In this document: positions 19,353-27,664 of the stretch, piece by piece
How the letters are laid out: each line of letters starts with the position of its first letter
Numbering within the stretch: position 1 is the stretch's first letter
NCBI GenBank assembly: GCA_019739215.1
Contig: JAHHDR010000026.1
Coordinates: 1-64,000 of the forward strand
Origin: Rhizobium sp.
GTDB taxonomy: Bacteria > Pseudomonadota > Alphaproteobacteria > Rhizobiales > Rhizobiaceae
Length of the DNA: 64,000 nucleotides
Direction of reading: 5' to 3'
Made by a program: the position numbers and the translations under genes
The notes under the pieces: model-generated
What the model was told of the DNA's origin: nothing
Database searches by the model: none
What the model saw: the letters and a program-made list of their open reading frames with translations, nothing else

Positions 19353-20099
19353 CTATTTTCCGGGCGTATCGAGCCGCAGCGCGATGCGATCGGCGGCGAA
19401 CAGGGTGCGGGAATACTGCACCGGCCGGCCCTCGGAATCGGCGTTCAGCGCGGCTGTCTCCAGCACGACCGGATTGCCGCCCAGCGACAGTTGCTCGCTC
19501 TCTGCGGGGCTCGCCAGACGCGCGGTCACCTCCGTGGAGACGCGGACATAATCTTCCACGCCGAACTCCGACAGCGCACGGGTGATGGAGCGGGAGGCCG
19601 AAAGCCGGCTTCCGATCCCGGAAAATCGTCCACCTTCGAGATAGTGCACGGCAAGCGAGATCGGAATGCCATCGGCAAGGCTCAACGTGTTGAGCTGGAT
19701 GACAGAAGCGCCCGGTGTCAATCCCAGGGCGGCGGCAACAGCGACACTTGCGGGACCCTCGCTCTCATGCAAGAGCCGGATATCGGTTTCTCCCGCCTGT
19801 CCAACGAGCCCCTCGGAGAAGCGCGTGCGGCGACCGACGGGATAGACCAAGCGCTCGCGCTTCTCGATCAACGTGCCCCTGCCCTGCACCCGGCGGAGAA
19901 GTCCGTCTTCCGCGAGCGCGGCGATCGCGCTCCGCACCGTATGACGGTTGACGCCGAAGCTCTCGGCCAGCTGTGTCTCCGGAGGCACCATCCCGGTCGC
20001 ATCATAGTCGCCGGCATCAATGGCACGACTGATCCGGTCGGCGATCTGCTTCCAAGCGGCGACGCCACTTCTGCGGTCGATGGAAAATCCGCTGTCCAT
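19353..20099 (-). CDS. phnF: GntR/HutC-family regulator of phosphonate genes
   Basis: This 248-residue regulator has an N-terminal winged helix (about 10-80, with PPETQLAESFGVNRHTVRSAIAALAEDGLLRRVQGRGTLI) and a C-terminal UTRA effector domain (about 95-240). PhnF proteins of this type repress phn genes. It is divergent from phnG with an 81-base gap holding a clear palindrome, the likely operator. The start ATG 20099 gives the N-terminus normal for the family. Confidence 0.93.
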   Translation of the reverse strand: MDSGFSIDRRSGVAAWKQIADRISRAIDAGDYDATGMVPPETQLAESFGVNRHTVRSAIAALAEDGLLRRVQGRGTLIEKRERLVYPVGRRTRFSEGLVGQAGETDIRLLHESEGPASVAVAAALGLTPGASVIQLNTLSLADGIPISLAVHYLEGGRFSGIGSRLSASRSITRALSEFGVEDYVRVSTEVTARLASPAESEQLSLGGNPVVLETAALNADSEGRPVQYSRTLFAADRIALRLDTPGK

Positions 20100-20138
20100 G
20101 TCACACCATTGTCATTGTCTGGGGTTACTCGCTTCGAT

Positions 20139-20166
20139 ATGTCTAGTTATCTAGACTAATAGACAT
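20139..20166. promoter_or_regulatory. Palindromic operator candidate between phnF and phnG
   Basis: GTCTAG-ttat-CTAGAC at 20141-20156 is a perfect inverted repeat. An outer pair, ATGTCTA (20139-20145) and TAGACAT (20160-20166), overlaps it. It ends 14 bases before the phnG start and lies just upstream of its ribosome binding site (tggagg). The position and symmetry fit a dimeric GntR-type repressor such as the adjacent PhnF; binding is inferred. Confidence 0.65.
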
Positions 20167-20180
20167 TTGGAGGCTTGACA

Positions 20181-20645
20181 ATGACCCAGTTGCAGAATGC
20201 CGACATGGCCGGACCCGACCGCCGGCGTGTGATGGAGGCGTGCGCAAAGGCGGAAAGATCGCTGCTCGAGGGGCATTGGGCAGGGCTGGCTGCCAAGCCT
20301 GCCTATCAGGCAGTCCGGGGTCCGGAAACCGGGCTCGTGATGATCCGCGGGCGCATCGGGGGTGGCGGTGCACCCTTCAATCTGGGCGAGGCGACCGTAA
20401 GTCGCGCCACGATTCGGCTCGAGACCGGGGAGATCGGCTTCGGCCAGACGCTGGGCCTCGATCCGCGCAAGGCCGAACTGGCAGCGATTGTCGACGCGCT
20501 CGCCCAGCGGCCCGACCACGCAGCCGAAATCGCCGACCTGGTGGCCCGCATCGAGGATGATGTTGCACGCGCGGATGCCGAGGAGGCCGCGCAGACGGCG
20601 GCAACACGGGTCGACTTCTTTGCAATGGTCCGGGGAGAAGACTGA
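20181..20645 (+). CDS. phnG: Phosphonate C-P lyase subunit PhnG
   Basis: PhnG is a subunit of the PhnGHIJ core complex, which attaches phosphonate to the ribose of ATP and then cleaves the C-P bond. The 154 residues contain the family piece FNLGEATVSRATIRLETGEIGFGQTLGLDPRKAELAAIVDA. I prefer ATG 20181, which has TTGGAGG eight bases upstream, over a TTG two codons earlier. Its stop overlaps the phnH start. Confidence 0.95.
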   Translation: MTQLQNADMAGPDRRRVMEACAKAERSLLEGHWAGLAAKPAYQAVRGPETGLVMIRGRIGGGGAPFNLGEATVSRATIRLETGEIGFGQTLGLDPRKAELAAIVDALAQRPDHAAEIADLVARIEDDVARADAEEAAQTAATRVDFFAMVRGED

Positions 20646-21253
20646 TGGCCTACCGTTCCGACGCTTACTCCGGCGGCTTCGCCGAACCGGTCTTTGATTC
20701 GCAATCCGTGTTCAGGCGGCTGATGGACGCCATGGCACGTCCTGGAACGATCGCGGACATCGCTGCCACGGCAGGCCCGCCCAGCCCGATGTCGGCCGGG
20801 GCCGGTGGGGTCGCGCTCGCCTTGTGCGACCATGACACGCTTGTCCACCTGTCCCCGGCGATGATCGATGCGGGAATACAGGCATGGCTCGCCTTCCACA
20901 CCGGCGCACTGGTGGCAGGGGAGCGGAGCGAGGCGGCATTCGCCTTCCTGGAACAGGGCGCCCAACTGCCGCCGCTGTCGACGTTTTCGACGGGAACCCA
21001 GGAATATCCGGACCGCTCGACGACGATCGTCTTTGACGTGCCAGACCTCGGCGGCGGCGACGCATTCGTCCTCACCGGGCCGGGCATCGAGAACACGCAC
21101 GAAATCGCACCACGCGGGCTGCCGTCGCATTTCGCACGCATGTGGGCGGAGAACACGGCGCTGTTTCCCCGCGGCGTCGACCTCATCCTGACCAGTGGCA
21201 GGCATGCGCTCTGCCTGCCGCGTACGACCAGGATCAACAGGAAGGAAGGCTGA
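20645..21253 (+). CDS. phnH: Phosphonate C-P lyase subunit PhnH
   Basis: PhnH is a structural member of the C-P lyase core complex. The 202 residues begin MAYRSDAYSGGFAEPVFDSQSVFRRLMDAMARPG, the family's conserved N-terminus. The fold is related to PLP-dependent transferases but binds no cofactor. It is translationally coupled to phnG (ATGG overlapping TGA) and ends one base before phnI. Confidence 0.95.
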   Translation: MAYRSDAYSGGFAEPVFDSQSVFRRLMDAMARPGTIADIAATAGPPSPMSAGAGGVALALCDHDTLVHLSPAMIDAGIQAWLAFHTGALVAGERSEAAFAFLEQGAQLPPLSTFSTGTQEYPDRSTTIVFDVPDLGGGDAFVLTGPGIENTHEIAPRGLPSHFARMWAENTALFPRGVDLILTSGRHALCLPRTTRINRKEG

Positions 21254-21254
21254 G

Positions 21255-22373
21255 ATGTATGTTGCCGTCAAGGGCGGTGAAACCGCCATCGCCAACGCCC
21301 ACCGCCTGCTCGCCGACAAGCGCCGCGGCGACCGCAGCCTGCCATCGATCACCATCGAGCAGATCACGGAGCAACTCGCGCTGTCGGTCGACCGGGTCAT
21401 GGCGGAAGGCTCGCTGCATGACAGGACGCTCGCCGCCATTGCCATCAAGCAGGCACGTGGCGACATGATCGAGGCGATCTTCATCCTGCGGGCCCATCGC
21501 ACCACCCTTCCCCGCCTCGGCTACACCAAGCCGATCGATACCGCCAACATGCGCGTCGCACGCCGCATCTCGGCCACGTACAAGGATTTGCCGGGCGGTC
21601 AGTTGCTTGGCCCGACGTTCGACTACACCCATCGCCTCATTGATCCGTCACTGGCCGGGAACGCCGAACCGGACCTGCCCGCCGAGCGCGCATCTGATGA
21701 TGGTCCTGTGATGCGTGTCTCCGAAATTCTTGCGCAGGAAGGATTGATCGAAAGCGATGGCGCCATGCCCTCCGAGCATCAGACCGGCGACATTACCCGG
21801 ACGCCGCTCGAGTTTCCGATGCCGCGAGACCAGCGACTGCAGGCGCTGGCACGCGGCGACGAGGGCTTTCTGCTGGCGCTGGGCTATTCGACGCAGCGCG
21901 GCTATGCCCGCACCCATCCCTTTGCCGGCGAGATCCGTATCGGCGAGGTCGAGGTCGAGATCGACGTGCCGGAGCTGGGCTTTGCGGTTTCGCTCGGCCG
22001 AATCCAGGTCACCGAATGCCAGATGGTCAACCAGTTCAAGGGGTCTGCCAAGGAGCCGCCGCAGTTCACACGCGGCTATGGCCTGGTCTTCGGTCAGTCC
22101 GAACGCAAGGCAATGGCAATGGCGCTCTGCGACCGAGCACTGCGGGCGCGGGAGTTCGACGAGGATATAGTGGCGCCGGCGCAGGACGAGGAATTCGTGA
22201 TCTCGCATTCCGACAATGTGCAGGCGACAGGCTTCGTCGAGCATCTCAAGCTGCCGCACTATGTCGACTTCCAGGCCGAGCTCGAACTCGTGCGCCGCAT
22301 GCGGGCGGAGTACGACGCCGCACGCGCATCGAGGCGCGTTGACGGCGGCGAGAGGAAGGAAGCAGCAGAATGA
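21255..22373 (+). CDS. phnI: Phosphonate C-P lyase subunit PhnI
   Basis: PhnI acts as a nucleosidase and, with PhnG, PhnH and PhnL, transfers phosphonate to the ribose of ATP. The 372 residues start MYVAVKGGETAIANAHRLLADKRRGD, characteristic of PhnI, and contain RLGYTKPIDTANMRVARRISATYKDLPGGQLLGPTFDYTHRLID. ATG 21255 lies one base after the phnH stop. Its end overlaps the fosX start by four bases. Confidence 0.96.
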   Translation: MYVAVKGGETAIANAHRLLADKRRGDRSLPSITIEQITEQLALSVDRVMAEGSLHDRTLAAIAIKQARGDMIEAIFILRAHRTTLPRLGYTKPIDTANMRVARRISATYKDLPGGQLLGPTFDYTHRLIDPSLAGNAEPDLPAERASDDGPVMRVSEILAQEGLIESDGAMPSEHQTGDITRTPLEFPMPRDQRLQALARGDEGFLLALGYSTQRGYARTHPFAGEIRIGEVEVEIDVPELGFAVSLGRIQVTECQMVNQFKGSAKEPPQFTRGYGLVFGQSERKAMAMALCDRALRAREFDEDIVAPAQDEEFVISHSDNVQATGFVEHLKLPHYVDFQAELELVRRMRAEYDAARASRRVDGGERKEAAE

Positions 22374-22792
22374 TCGAGGGACTTTCGCACATGACCTTCG
22401 TGGTCAGCGATCTCGACCGGATGACCGGCATTCTCGAAAGTGTGCTCGGCGCGCGCGAGGTCTATGCCAGCGGTGAGGCGACATTCTCGCTGTCGCGCGA
22501 GAAGTTCTTCCTCGTCGGCGACATATGGATCGCGATCATGCAGGGTGAGAGCCTGCCGTCGCGCTCCTACAACCACATCGCCTTCAAGATTTCGGAAGAC
22601 GACTTCGAGACCTGTCTCCAACGTGTCACCGACCTGGGACTGGACGTGCGCCCGCCACGTCCGCGGGTCGAGGGCGAAGGCCGGTCGATCTATTTCCACG
22701 ACCACGACAACCATCTTTTCGAGCTGCATACCGGCACGCTCTCCCAGCGGCTGGCGCGCTACGCAGTCAAGGACCACGCCCATGCACGCTGA
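22370..22792 (+). CDS. fosX: FosX-type fosfomycin resistance hydrolase in the phn operon
   Basis: FosX opens the epoxide ring of fosfomycin with water, using Mn(II). The 140-residue vicinal-oxygen-chelate protein has the metal ligands His7 (GLSHMTF), His69 (SYNHIAF) and Glu118 (LFELHTG). Glu44 (LSREKF) matches the general base described for the Mesorhizobium loti enzyme, which is also encoded inside a phn operon. The gene overlaps phnI by four bases and phnJ by eleven, so it is an integral operon member. Its natural role may be with phosphonate intermediates rather than resistance; this is not established. Confidence 0.93.
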   Translation: MIEGLSHMTFVVSDLDRMTGILESVLGAREVYASGEATFSLSREKFFLVGDIWIAIMQGESLPSRSYNHIAFKISEDDFETCLQRVTDLGLDVRPPRPRVEGEGRSIYFHDHDNHLFELHTGTLSQRLARYAVKDHAHAR

Positions 22793-23681
22793 ACCCGTCA
22801 TCGCCAGCTACAACTTCGCCTATCTCGACGAGCAGACCAAGCGGATGATCCGTCGCGCGATCCTCAAGGCGATCGCCATTCCCGGCTACCAGGTGCCGTT
22901 CGCCTCGCGCGAAATGCCGATGCCCTATGGCTGGGGAACCGGCGGCGTGCAGGTCACGGCGGCGATCATCGGACCGGAGGACACTCTGAAAGTGATCGAC
23001 CAGGGTGCCGATGACACGACCAACGCGGTGTCGATTCGCGCCTTCTTCCAGAAGGTCGCCAATGTCGCCGTCACGACCAGGACCTCGGAGGCGACGATTA
23101 TCCAGACGCGCCATCGCGTTCCAGAGCAGAAGCTCACGGCTGGCCAGACGCTGGTCTACCAGGTTCCGATCCCCGAACCGCTCCGCTTCCTCGAACCGCG
23201 CGAGACCGAGACGCGCAAGATGCATGCGCTGGAGGAATACGGCCTGATGCATGTCAAGCTCTACGAGGACATCGCCAGGAACGGCGAGATCGCCACCACC
23301 TATGCCTATCCGGTCAAGGTCGAGGGCCGCTATGTCATGGATCCCTCGCCGATCCCGAAATTCGACAATCCGAAGCTCAATCGCTGCGAGGCGTTGCAAC
23401 TGTTCGGCGCCGGTCGCGAGAAGCGGATCTATGCCGTGCCGCCGTTCACCGATGTGGTGAGCCTCGACTTCGAGGATCATCCGTTCCGGATCCAAACATT
23501 CGGCAGGCCGTGCGCGTTGTGCGGCGCGGACAACGTCTATCTCGACGAGGTCGTGCTCGACGACAAGGGGAAGCGGATGTTCGTGTGCTCGGATACCGAC
23601 CATTGCGAGGACCGGCGGGCCCACGGCCATGCCGGCGAGATGCTCGCCAGGGGGTCACAGGCCGGGGAGGCTGCCCGATGA
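22782..23681 (+). CDS. phnJ: Radical SAM C-P lyase PhnJ
   Basis: PhnJ is the radical SAM enzyme that breaks the C-P bond of ribose phosphonate to give methane (or another alkane) and a cyclic phosphate. The 299 residues carry the unusual cluster motif: Cys244 and Cys247 (RPCALC), Cys269 (MFVC) and the catalytic Cys275 (DTDHC). The spacings of 2, 22 and 6 match those of the E. coli enzyme. ATG 22782 lies inside the end of fosX. All key residues are present. Confidence 0.97.
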   Translation: MHAEPVIASYNFAYLDEQTKRMIRRAILKAIAIPGYQVPFASREMPMPYGWGTGGVQVTAAIIGPEDTLKVIDQGADDTTNAVSIRAFFQKVANVAVTTRTSEATIIQTRHRVPEQKLTAGQTLVYQVPIPEPLRFLEPRETETRKMHALEEYGLMHVKLYEDIARNGEIATTYAYPVKVEGRYVMDPSPIPKFDNPKLNRCEALQLFGAGREKRIYAVPPFTDVVSLDFEDHPFRIQTFGRPCALCGADNVYLDEVVLDDKGKRMFVCSDTDHCEDRRAHGHAGEMLARGSQAGEAAR

Positions 23682-24454
23682 GCGAGCAAGCGCTTCTCAA
23701 GGTACAGGGCCTGTCGAAATTCTACGGCAGCCGTATCGGCTGCATGAATGTCAGCTTCGATCTCTGGCCGGGCGAAGTCCTGGCGATCGTCGGCGAATCC
23801 GGTTCCGGCAAGACCACCCTGCTCAACTGCCTCTCGACACGTCTCCAGGCGGACAGCGGCGTGATGCAATACCGGATGCGGGATGGCGTGCTGCGCGATG
23901 TCGGCCGCATGAGCGAGGCCGAGCGCCGCGTACTGATGCGGACCGACTGGGGCTTCGTGCACCAGAACCCTGCAGACGGGCTTCGGATGGCGGTCTCCGC
24001 CGGCGCCAATGTCGGCGAAAGGCTCATGGCGGTCGGCGACCGGCATTATGGCAATATCCGCGCGGCAGCAACCGACTGGCTCGGCCGCGTCGAGATCAAC
24101 TCGGACCGCATCGACGACCAGCCGCGCGCCTTCTCGGGCGGCATGCGCCAGCGTCTGCAGATCGCCCGCAACCTGGTGACCTCCCCTCGCCTCGTCTTCA
24201 TGGACGAGCCGACGGGTGGCCTCGACGTCTCCGTGCAGGCGCGCCTGCTCGACCTGCTGCGCGGGCTCGTCCAGGATCTCAATCTCTCGGTCATCATCGT
24301 TACCCATGACCTGGCGGTCGCGCGGCTGATCTCGCACCGGATGATGGTGATGAAGGACGGCCATGTCATCGAACACGGCCTGACCGACCGGGTGCTTGAC
24401 GATCCGCGCGAGCCCTATACCCAGCTTCTTGTTTCCTCGATCCTGCAGGTCTGA
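23678..24454 (+). CDS. phnK: C-P lyase ATP-binding subunit PhnK
   Basis: PhnK is an ABC-type ATPase that docks on the PhnGHIJ core at PhnJ rather than driving a transporter. The 258 residues include the Walker A GESGSGKTT (about 39-47), the signature FSGGMRQRLQIARNL (about 148-162), the Walker B RLVFMDEPTGGLDVS and the His of VTHDLAV. It overlaps the phnJ stop by four bases. Confidence 0.96.
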   Translation: MSEQALLKVQGLSKFYGSRIGCMNVSFDLWPGEVLAIVGESGSGKTTLLNCLSTRLQADSGVMQYRMRDGVLRDVGRMSEAERRVLMRTDWGFVHQNPADGLRMAVSAGANVGERLMAVGDRHYGNIRAAATDWLGRVEINSDRIDDQPRAFSGGMRQRLQIARNLVTSPRLVFMDEPTGGLDVSVQARLLDLLRGLVQDLNLSVIIVTHDLAVARLISHRMMVMKDGHVIEHGLTDRVLDDPREPYTQLLVSSILQV

Positions 24455-24457
24455 ACC

Positions 24458-25165
24458 ATGGCCACTCTTCTCAACGTCTCGGATCTCGAAAAGACCTTCA
24501 CCATGCATCTACGCGGAGGGTTGGCCTTGCCTGTCATGCGCGGCGCATCCCTCTCGCTCGCGGAAGGGGAATGCGTGGTGCTGGGCGGACCGTCCGGCAT
24601 CGGCAAGAGCTCGATCCTGAAAATGATCTACGGCAATTACGGCGTGGACAGCGGCAGTATCGCGATTCTCCATGACGGCATGATGCATGACATCGCCACC
24701 GCCGCCCCGCGGCAGGTGCTGGAAATCAGGCGCCGGACGCTCGGCTATGTCAGCCAGTTCCTGCGCACCGTGCCGCGCGTTGGCGCGCTGGATATCGTTG
24801 CCGAGCCGTTGACCGCGCGGGGCACGCCTGTCGAAGAGGCCCGCAGCGTCGCCGCAGGCATGCTCGCGCGGCTCAACCTGCCGGAAGCACTTTGGCAGCT
24901 TCCGCCTGCGACCTTTTCCGGTGGCGAGCAGCAGCGCGTCAACATCGCCCGCGGCTTCATCACCGACCATCCGGTGCTGCTGCTGGATGAACCGACGGCG
25001 TCGCTGGATGCGGCGAACCGCGCCGTCGTGGTGGACATGATCCGCGAGAAGAAGGCCCTCGGTATCGCAATGCTGGGTATCTTTCACGACGAGGACGTGC
25101 GTGCCAGCGTGGCTGACCGGATTGTCGATGTCGGCGCCTTTTCGGCGCGGAGGGCAGCGGCGTGA
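24458..25165 (+). CDS. phnL: C-P lyase ATP-binding subunit PhnL
   Basis: PhnL is the second non-transport ABC ATPase of the pathway and is needed for loading phosphonate onto ribose. The 235 residues include the Walker A GGPSGIGKSS (about 44-53), the signature FSGGEQQRVNIARGF (about 148-162) and the Walker B HPVLLLDEPTASLDA. It starts three bases after the phnK stop and overlaps the acetyltransferase gene by four bases. Confidence 0.95.
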   Translation: MATLLNVSDLEKTFTMHLRGGLALPVMRGASLSLAEGECVVLGGPSGIGKSSILKMIYGNYGVDSGSIAILHDGMMHDIATAAPRQVLEIRRRTLGYVSQFLRTVPRVGALDIVAEPLTARGTPVEEARSVAAGMLARLNLPEALWQLPPATFSGGEQQRVNIARGFITDHPVLLLDEPTASLDAANRAVVVDMIREKKALGIAMLGIFHDEDVRASVADRIVDVGAFSARRAAA

Positions 25166-25797
25166 CGCGGCTCTCCGTCCAACCGCTCATCCACCCGACG
25201 TCTGAACTGCGGGCAACCACACTCGGCGCCTATACCGAGATCGCAGAACATTGCCGGATCTCGGAGAGTTCAATCGGCGATTATTCCTATGTGATGGAAT
25301 ATGGCATGGTCTGGTGCACCACGATCGGCAAATTCGCGAATATCGCCGCCCATGTCCGGATCAATGCGACCAACCACCCACTGTGGCGGCCGACGTTGCA
25401 CCACTTCACCTATCGTTCCGGCGACTACTGGCCCGATGCAGAAACAGATATCGACTTCTTCACCTGGCGCCGCGAAAATGCGATCACCATCGGCCATGAT
25501 GTCTGGATCGGCCATGGCGCGACCATCCTGCCGGGCGTGACCATCGGCAATGGCGCGGCGATCGGGGCCGGTGCGGTGGTGTCGAAGGATGTCGAACCCT
25601 ACATGGTGGTCGGCGGCGTGGCGGCGAAGCCGATCCGCGAGCGTTTTTCGCGCGATATCGCCGAGCGGTACGACCGGCTGGCGTGGTGGGATTGGGATCA
25701 CGCGCGGCTGAGGCTGGCTCTACAGGATTTCAGGGATCTGGGTGCGGAGGCGTTTTTGGAGAAATATGAGCATGCAGGATCTGCCGCGTTGGCTTGA
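25162..25797 (+). CDS. Hexapeptide-repeat acetyltransferase of the phn cluster
   Basis: This 211-residue protein belongs to the left-handed beta-helix acyltransferases. Imperfect hexapeptides run from about residue 13 to 60 and again in ITIGHDVWIGHGATILPGVTIGNGAAIGAGAVVSKDV (about 112-148). It resembles the phosphonate-metabolism branch of this family often found in phn operons, which may acetylate aminophosphonates as PhnO does; the substrate is not known. It overlaps phnL by four bases and is the last gene of this operon half. The next genes are on the opposite strand. Confidence 0.88.
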   Translation: MTRLSVQPLIHPTSELRATTLGAYTEIAEHCRISESSIGDYSYVMEYGMVWCTTIGKFANIAAHVRINATNHPLWRPTLHHFTYRSGDYWPDAETDIDFFTWRRENAITIGHDVWIGHGATILPGVTIGNGAAIGAGAVVSKDVEPYMVVGGVAAKPIRERFSRDIAERYDRLAWWDWDHARLRLALQDFRDLGAEAFLEKYEHAGSAALA

Positions 25798-25819
25798 TCT
25801 CAGGCTGCCGGTCGCGAGG

Positions 25820-26272
25820 TCAACTGCTCCCCCGCAGAAAAGCTTCCAGCAGACTCTGGTTCGGTCGTGCGAATGGATTGGCCACGGTCGTGCCACCCCA
25901 GGTGAAACCGTCGTGAAGGTCTTCGGACAGCAGCAGGCGACACCCGGCATTCGAGGCGGCAGCAAGAATGACGGCATCCCAGATCGCAAGTTGATGGTCG
26001 TTGGCGAGATCGGTTGCCGCCACCATGATCTTGAACGTCGTTTCTACGACCTCAAACGCATCATGCCATGCCAGAACTACTTGCCGAGCATCAGCGCGGG
26101 ATCTGCCGGCCTTTCGCGTAAGGACGTTGAAAAGCTCCCCGAGAACCTGAATCGGGACGATGCCAACATGCTTTGGCAGGCCAAGAAGCAGAGGCAGAAG
26201 GATATCCCGTTTCTCTGCGCCGTTGACGCCCTCCGCGTAGACCAGAATATTGGTGTCGAGCGCGACCTTCAA
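25820..26272 (-). CDS. vapC: PIN-domain toxin, VapC type
   Basis: VapC toxins are metal-dependent ribonucleases. This 150-residue protein has the PIN acidic residues in MKVALDTNILVYAEG (Asp6), VLGELFNVL (Glu, about 44) and IWDAVILAAA (Asp, about 98), with a further acidic residue in LLLSEDLHDGF (about 115). It overlaps the antitoxin gene by four bases and ends 22 bases from the acetyltransferase stop, tail to tail. The pair interrupts the phn cluster on the opposite strand. Confidence 0.9.
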   Translation of the reverse strand: MKVALDTNILVYAEGVNGAEKRDILLPLLLGLPKHVGIVPIQVLGELFNVLTRKAGRSRADARQVVLAWHDAFEVVETTFKIMVAATDLANDHQLAIWDAVILAAASNAGCRLLLSEDLHDGFTWGGTTVANPFARPNQSLLEAFLRGSS

Positions 26273-26514
26273 TTTTCGTCGTCGTAGAGTTCGTCACGTG
26301 TCCAACGTCCGATGTCCGTGACGGGCTGGCTTTCGAGTCGTGCGAAAAGCGCCGCGCGGCCGGCAGACGACGTGTCTTCGAGCTTGTTGGCCGGTACAAT
26401 GCGGGCCACGGGCCGGCCATGGCTGGTAACCACGAAGCTCTGACCTTCGCGGACGCTGCGAAGAATCGATGAAAAATTGCGGTTCGCATCAGCCGCCGAT
26501 ACTGCTTCGTCCAT
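26269..26514 (-). CDS. Antitoxin of the Phd/VapB type
   Basis: From ATG 26514 the product has 81 residues: MDEAVSAADANRNFSSILRSVREGQSFVVTSHGRPVARIVPA and so on, the Phd/YefM-like DNA-binding fold that pairs with PIN toxins. The C-terminal ~30 residues (RLESQPVTDIGRWTRDELYDDEN) would bind the toxin. A longer frame from 26625 lacks family similarity. It probably represses its own promoter in the 26515-26630 region. Confidence 0.88.
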   Translation of the reverse strand: MDEAVSAADANRNFSSILRSVREGQSFVVTSHGRPVARIVPANKLEDTSSAGRAALFARLESQPVTDIGRWTRDELYDDEN

Positions 26515-26634
26515 ACCCGACCTCGAAGTAGTTATTCTACCTACTATACTCCCTAAGTGAAACCCGATCAAGCATTCTTGCTGCGCGCGATCCGACCGAG
26601 ACCTGGAAATTGGCCGACGACCCACCCCTGTGGA

Positions 26635-26663
26635 TTGTCATTCATCCGTCATCAAACTGACAC
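26635..26663 (+). promoter_or_regulatory. Triple PHO box upstream of phnC
   Basis: Three PhoB-type 7-mers, TTGTCAT, CCGTCAT and CTGACAC, follow one another with 4-base spacers (11-base period). This matches the PHO box consensus of CTGTCAT repeats at 11 bases. It lies 69 bases before the phnC start and points the same way. PhoB activation of phnCDE under phosphate starvation is known in Sinorhizobium meliloti; here it is inferred. Confidence 0.75.
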
Positions 26664-26731
26664 CGGACCTTCAAGCAGCCGCACTAGACGGAAGACAACA
26701 AAAGAAAAATGTCTTCAAGGGATTTGGCGGA

Positions 26732-27574
26732 ATGTTTGAACTCAAGGATGTCACGCGTCGATTCGGGGCCAAGACGGCCGTGGACTCTGTCACGCTCGAT
26801 ATCCCCGCCGGGCAGATGGTCGGGGTCATCGGCCGATCGGGCGCCGGGAAATCCACCCTTCTGCGCATGATCAACCGCCTTGCCGATCCGACATCGGGCA
26901 CGATCTCGTTCAACGGCCGCGTCGTGTCCTCGCTTCGCGGTGCGGAGTTGCGCGGCTGGCAGCGCGACTGCGCCATGATCTTCCAGCAGTTCAATCTTGT
27001 GCCGCGCCTCGACGTCCTGACCAATGTGCTGCTCGGCCGGCTGAACCATCGGTCGACGCTGACGAGCATTCTCAACATGTTCACCCGCGAAGAGCGGATC
27101 ATGGCCATCGCGGCGCTTGAGCGGCTGGGCATCGAACAGTCCGCCCTGCAGCCCGCCGGCACCCTGTCGGGCGGCCAGCAGCAGCGCGTGGCGATCGCCC
27201 GCGCGCTCATGCAGCAGCCGAAGGTCCTGCTTGCCGACGAGCCGATCGCATCGCTCGATCCACTCAACGCCAAGGTCGTCATGGACGCCCTTCGGGGCAT
27301 CAACGAACGCGAAGGCATCACGGTCGTCTGCAACCTTCATACCCTCGACACGGCGCGCGGCTACTGCCAACGCATCATCGGCATGGCCGCCGGCAAGGTG
27401 GTGTTCGACGGCACGCCGGAGGAACTGACGCACGATGCCGTCGCGGCCATCTATGGCGCCACCGACGGTGCGCTCGACGAGACGATGACCTCGACCAGCA
27501 TCAACATTCCCGCTGAAGTCCTTCCTTCCGCACCCCCACAAGCGGCCAAGCCGCTTGTGCTGCTCGGTGTCTGA
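26732..27574 (+). CDS. phnC: Phosphonate ABC transporter ATPase PhnC
   Basis: PhnC drives phosphonate import through PhnDE. The 280 residues include the Walker [10 protein letters not shown] (about 34-42), the signature [15 protein letters not shown] and the Walker [17 protein letters not shown] 26732 ([12 protein letters not shown]) gives the usual N-terminus; the frame is open further upstream but covers the promoter. The C-terminal ~40 residues are a Pro/Ala-rich tail not needed for the ATPase fold. A PHO box precedes it. Confidence 0.95.
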   Translation: MFELKDVTRRFGAKTAVDSVTLDIPAGQMVGVIGRSGAGKSTLLRMINRLADPTSGTISFNGRVVSSLRGAELRGWQRDCAMIFQQFNLVPRLDVLTNVLLGRLNHRSTLTSILNMFTREERIMAIAALERLGIEQSALQPAGTLSGGQQQRVAIARALMQQPKVLLADEPIASLDPLNAKVVMDALRGINEREGITVVCNLHTLDTARGYCQRIIGMAAGKVVFDGTPEELTHDAVAAIYGATDGALDETMTSTSINIPAEVLPSAPPQAAKPLVLLGV

Positions 27575-27664
27575 ACGGCGCCACGCGTGATCGCCCGCCC
27601 GCGTCAAAGGCAACCCATACCAAATATCCAGCGTCCGGATTGGCCGGACCACAGGAGAGAGATC

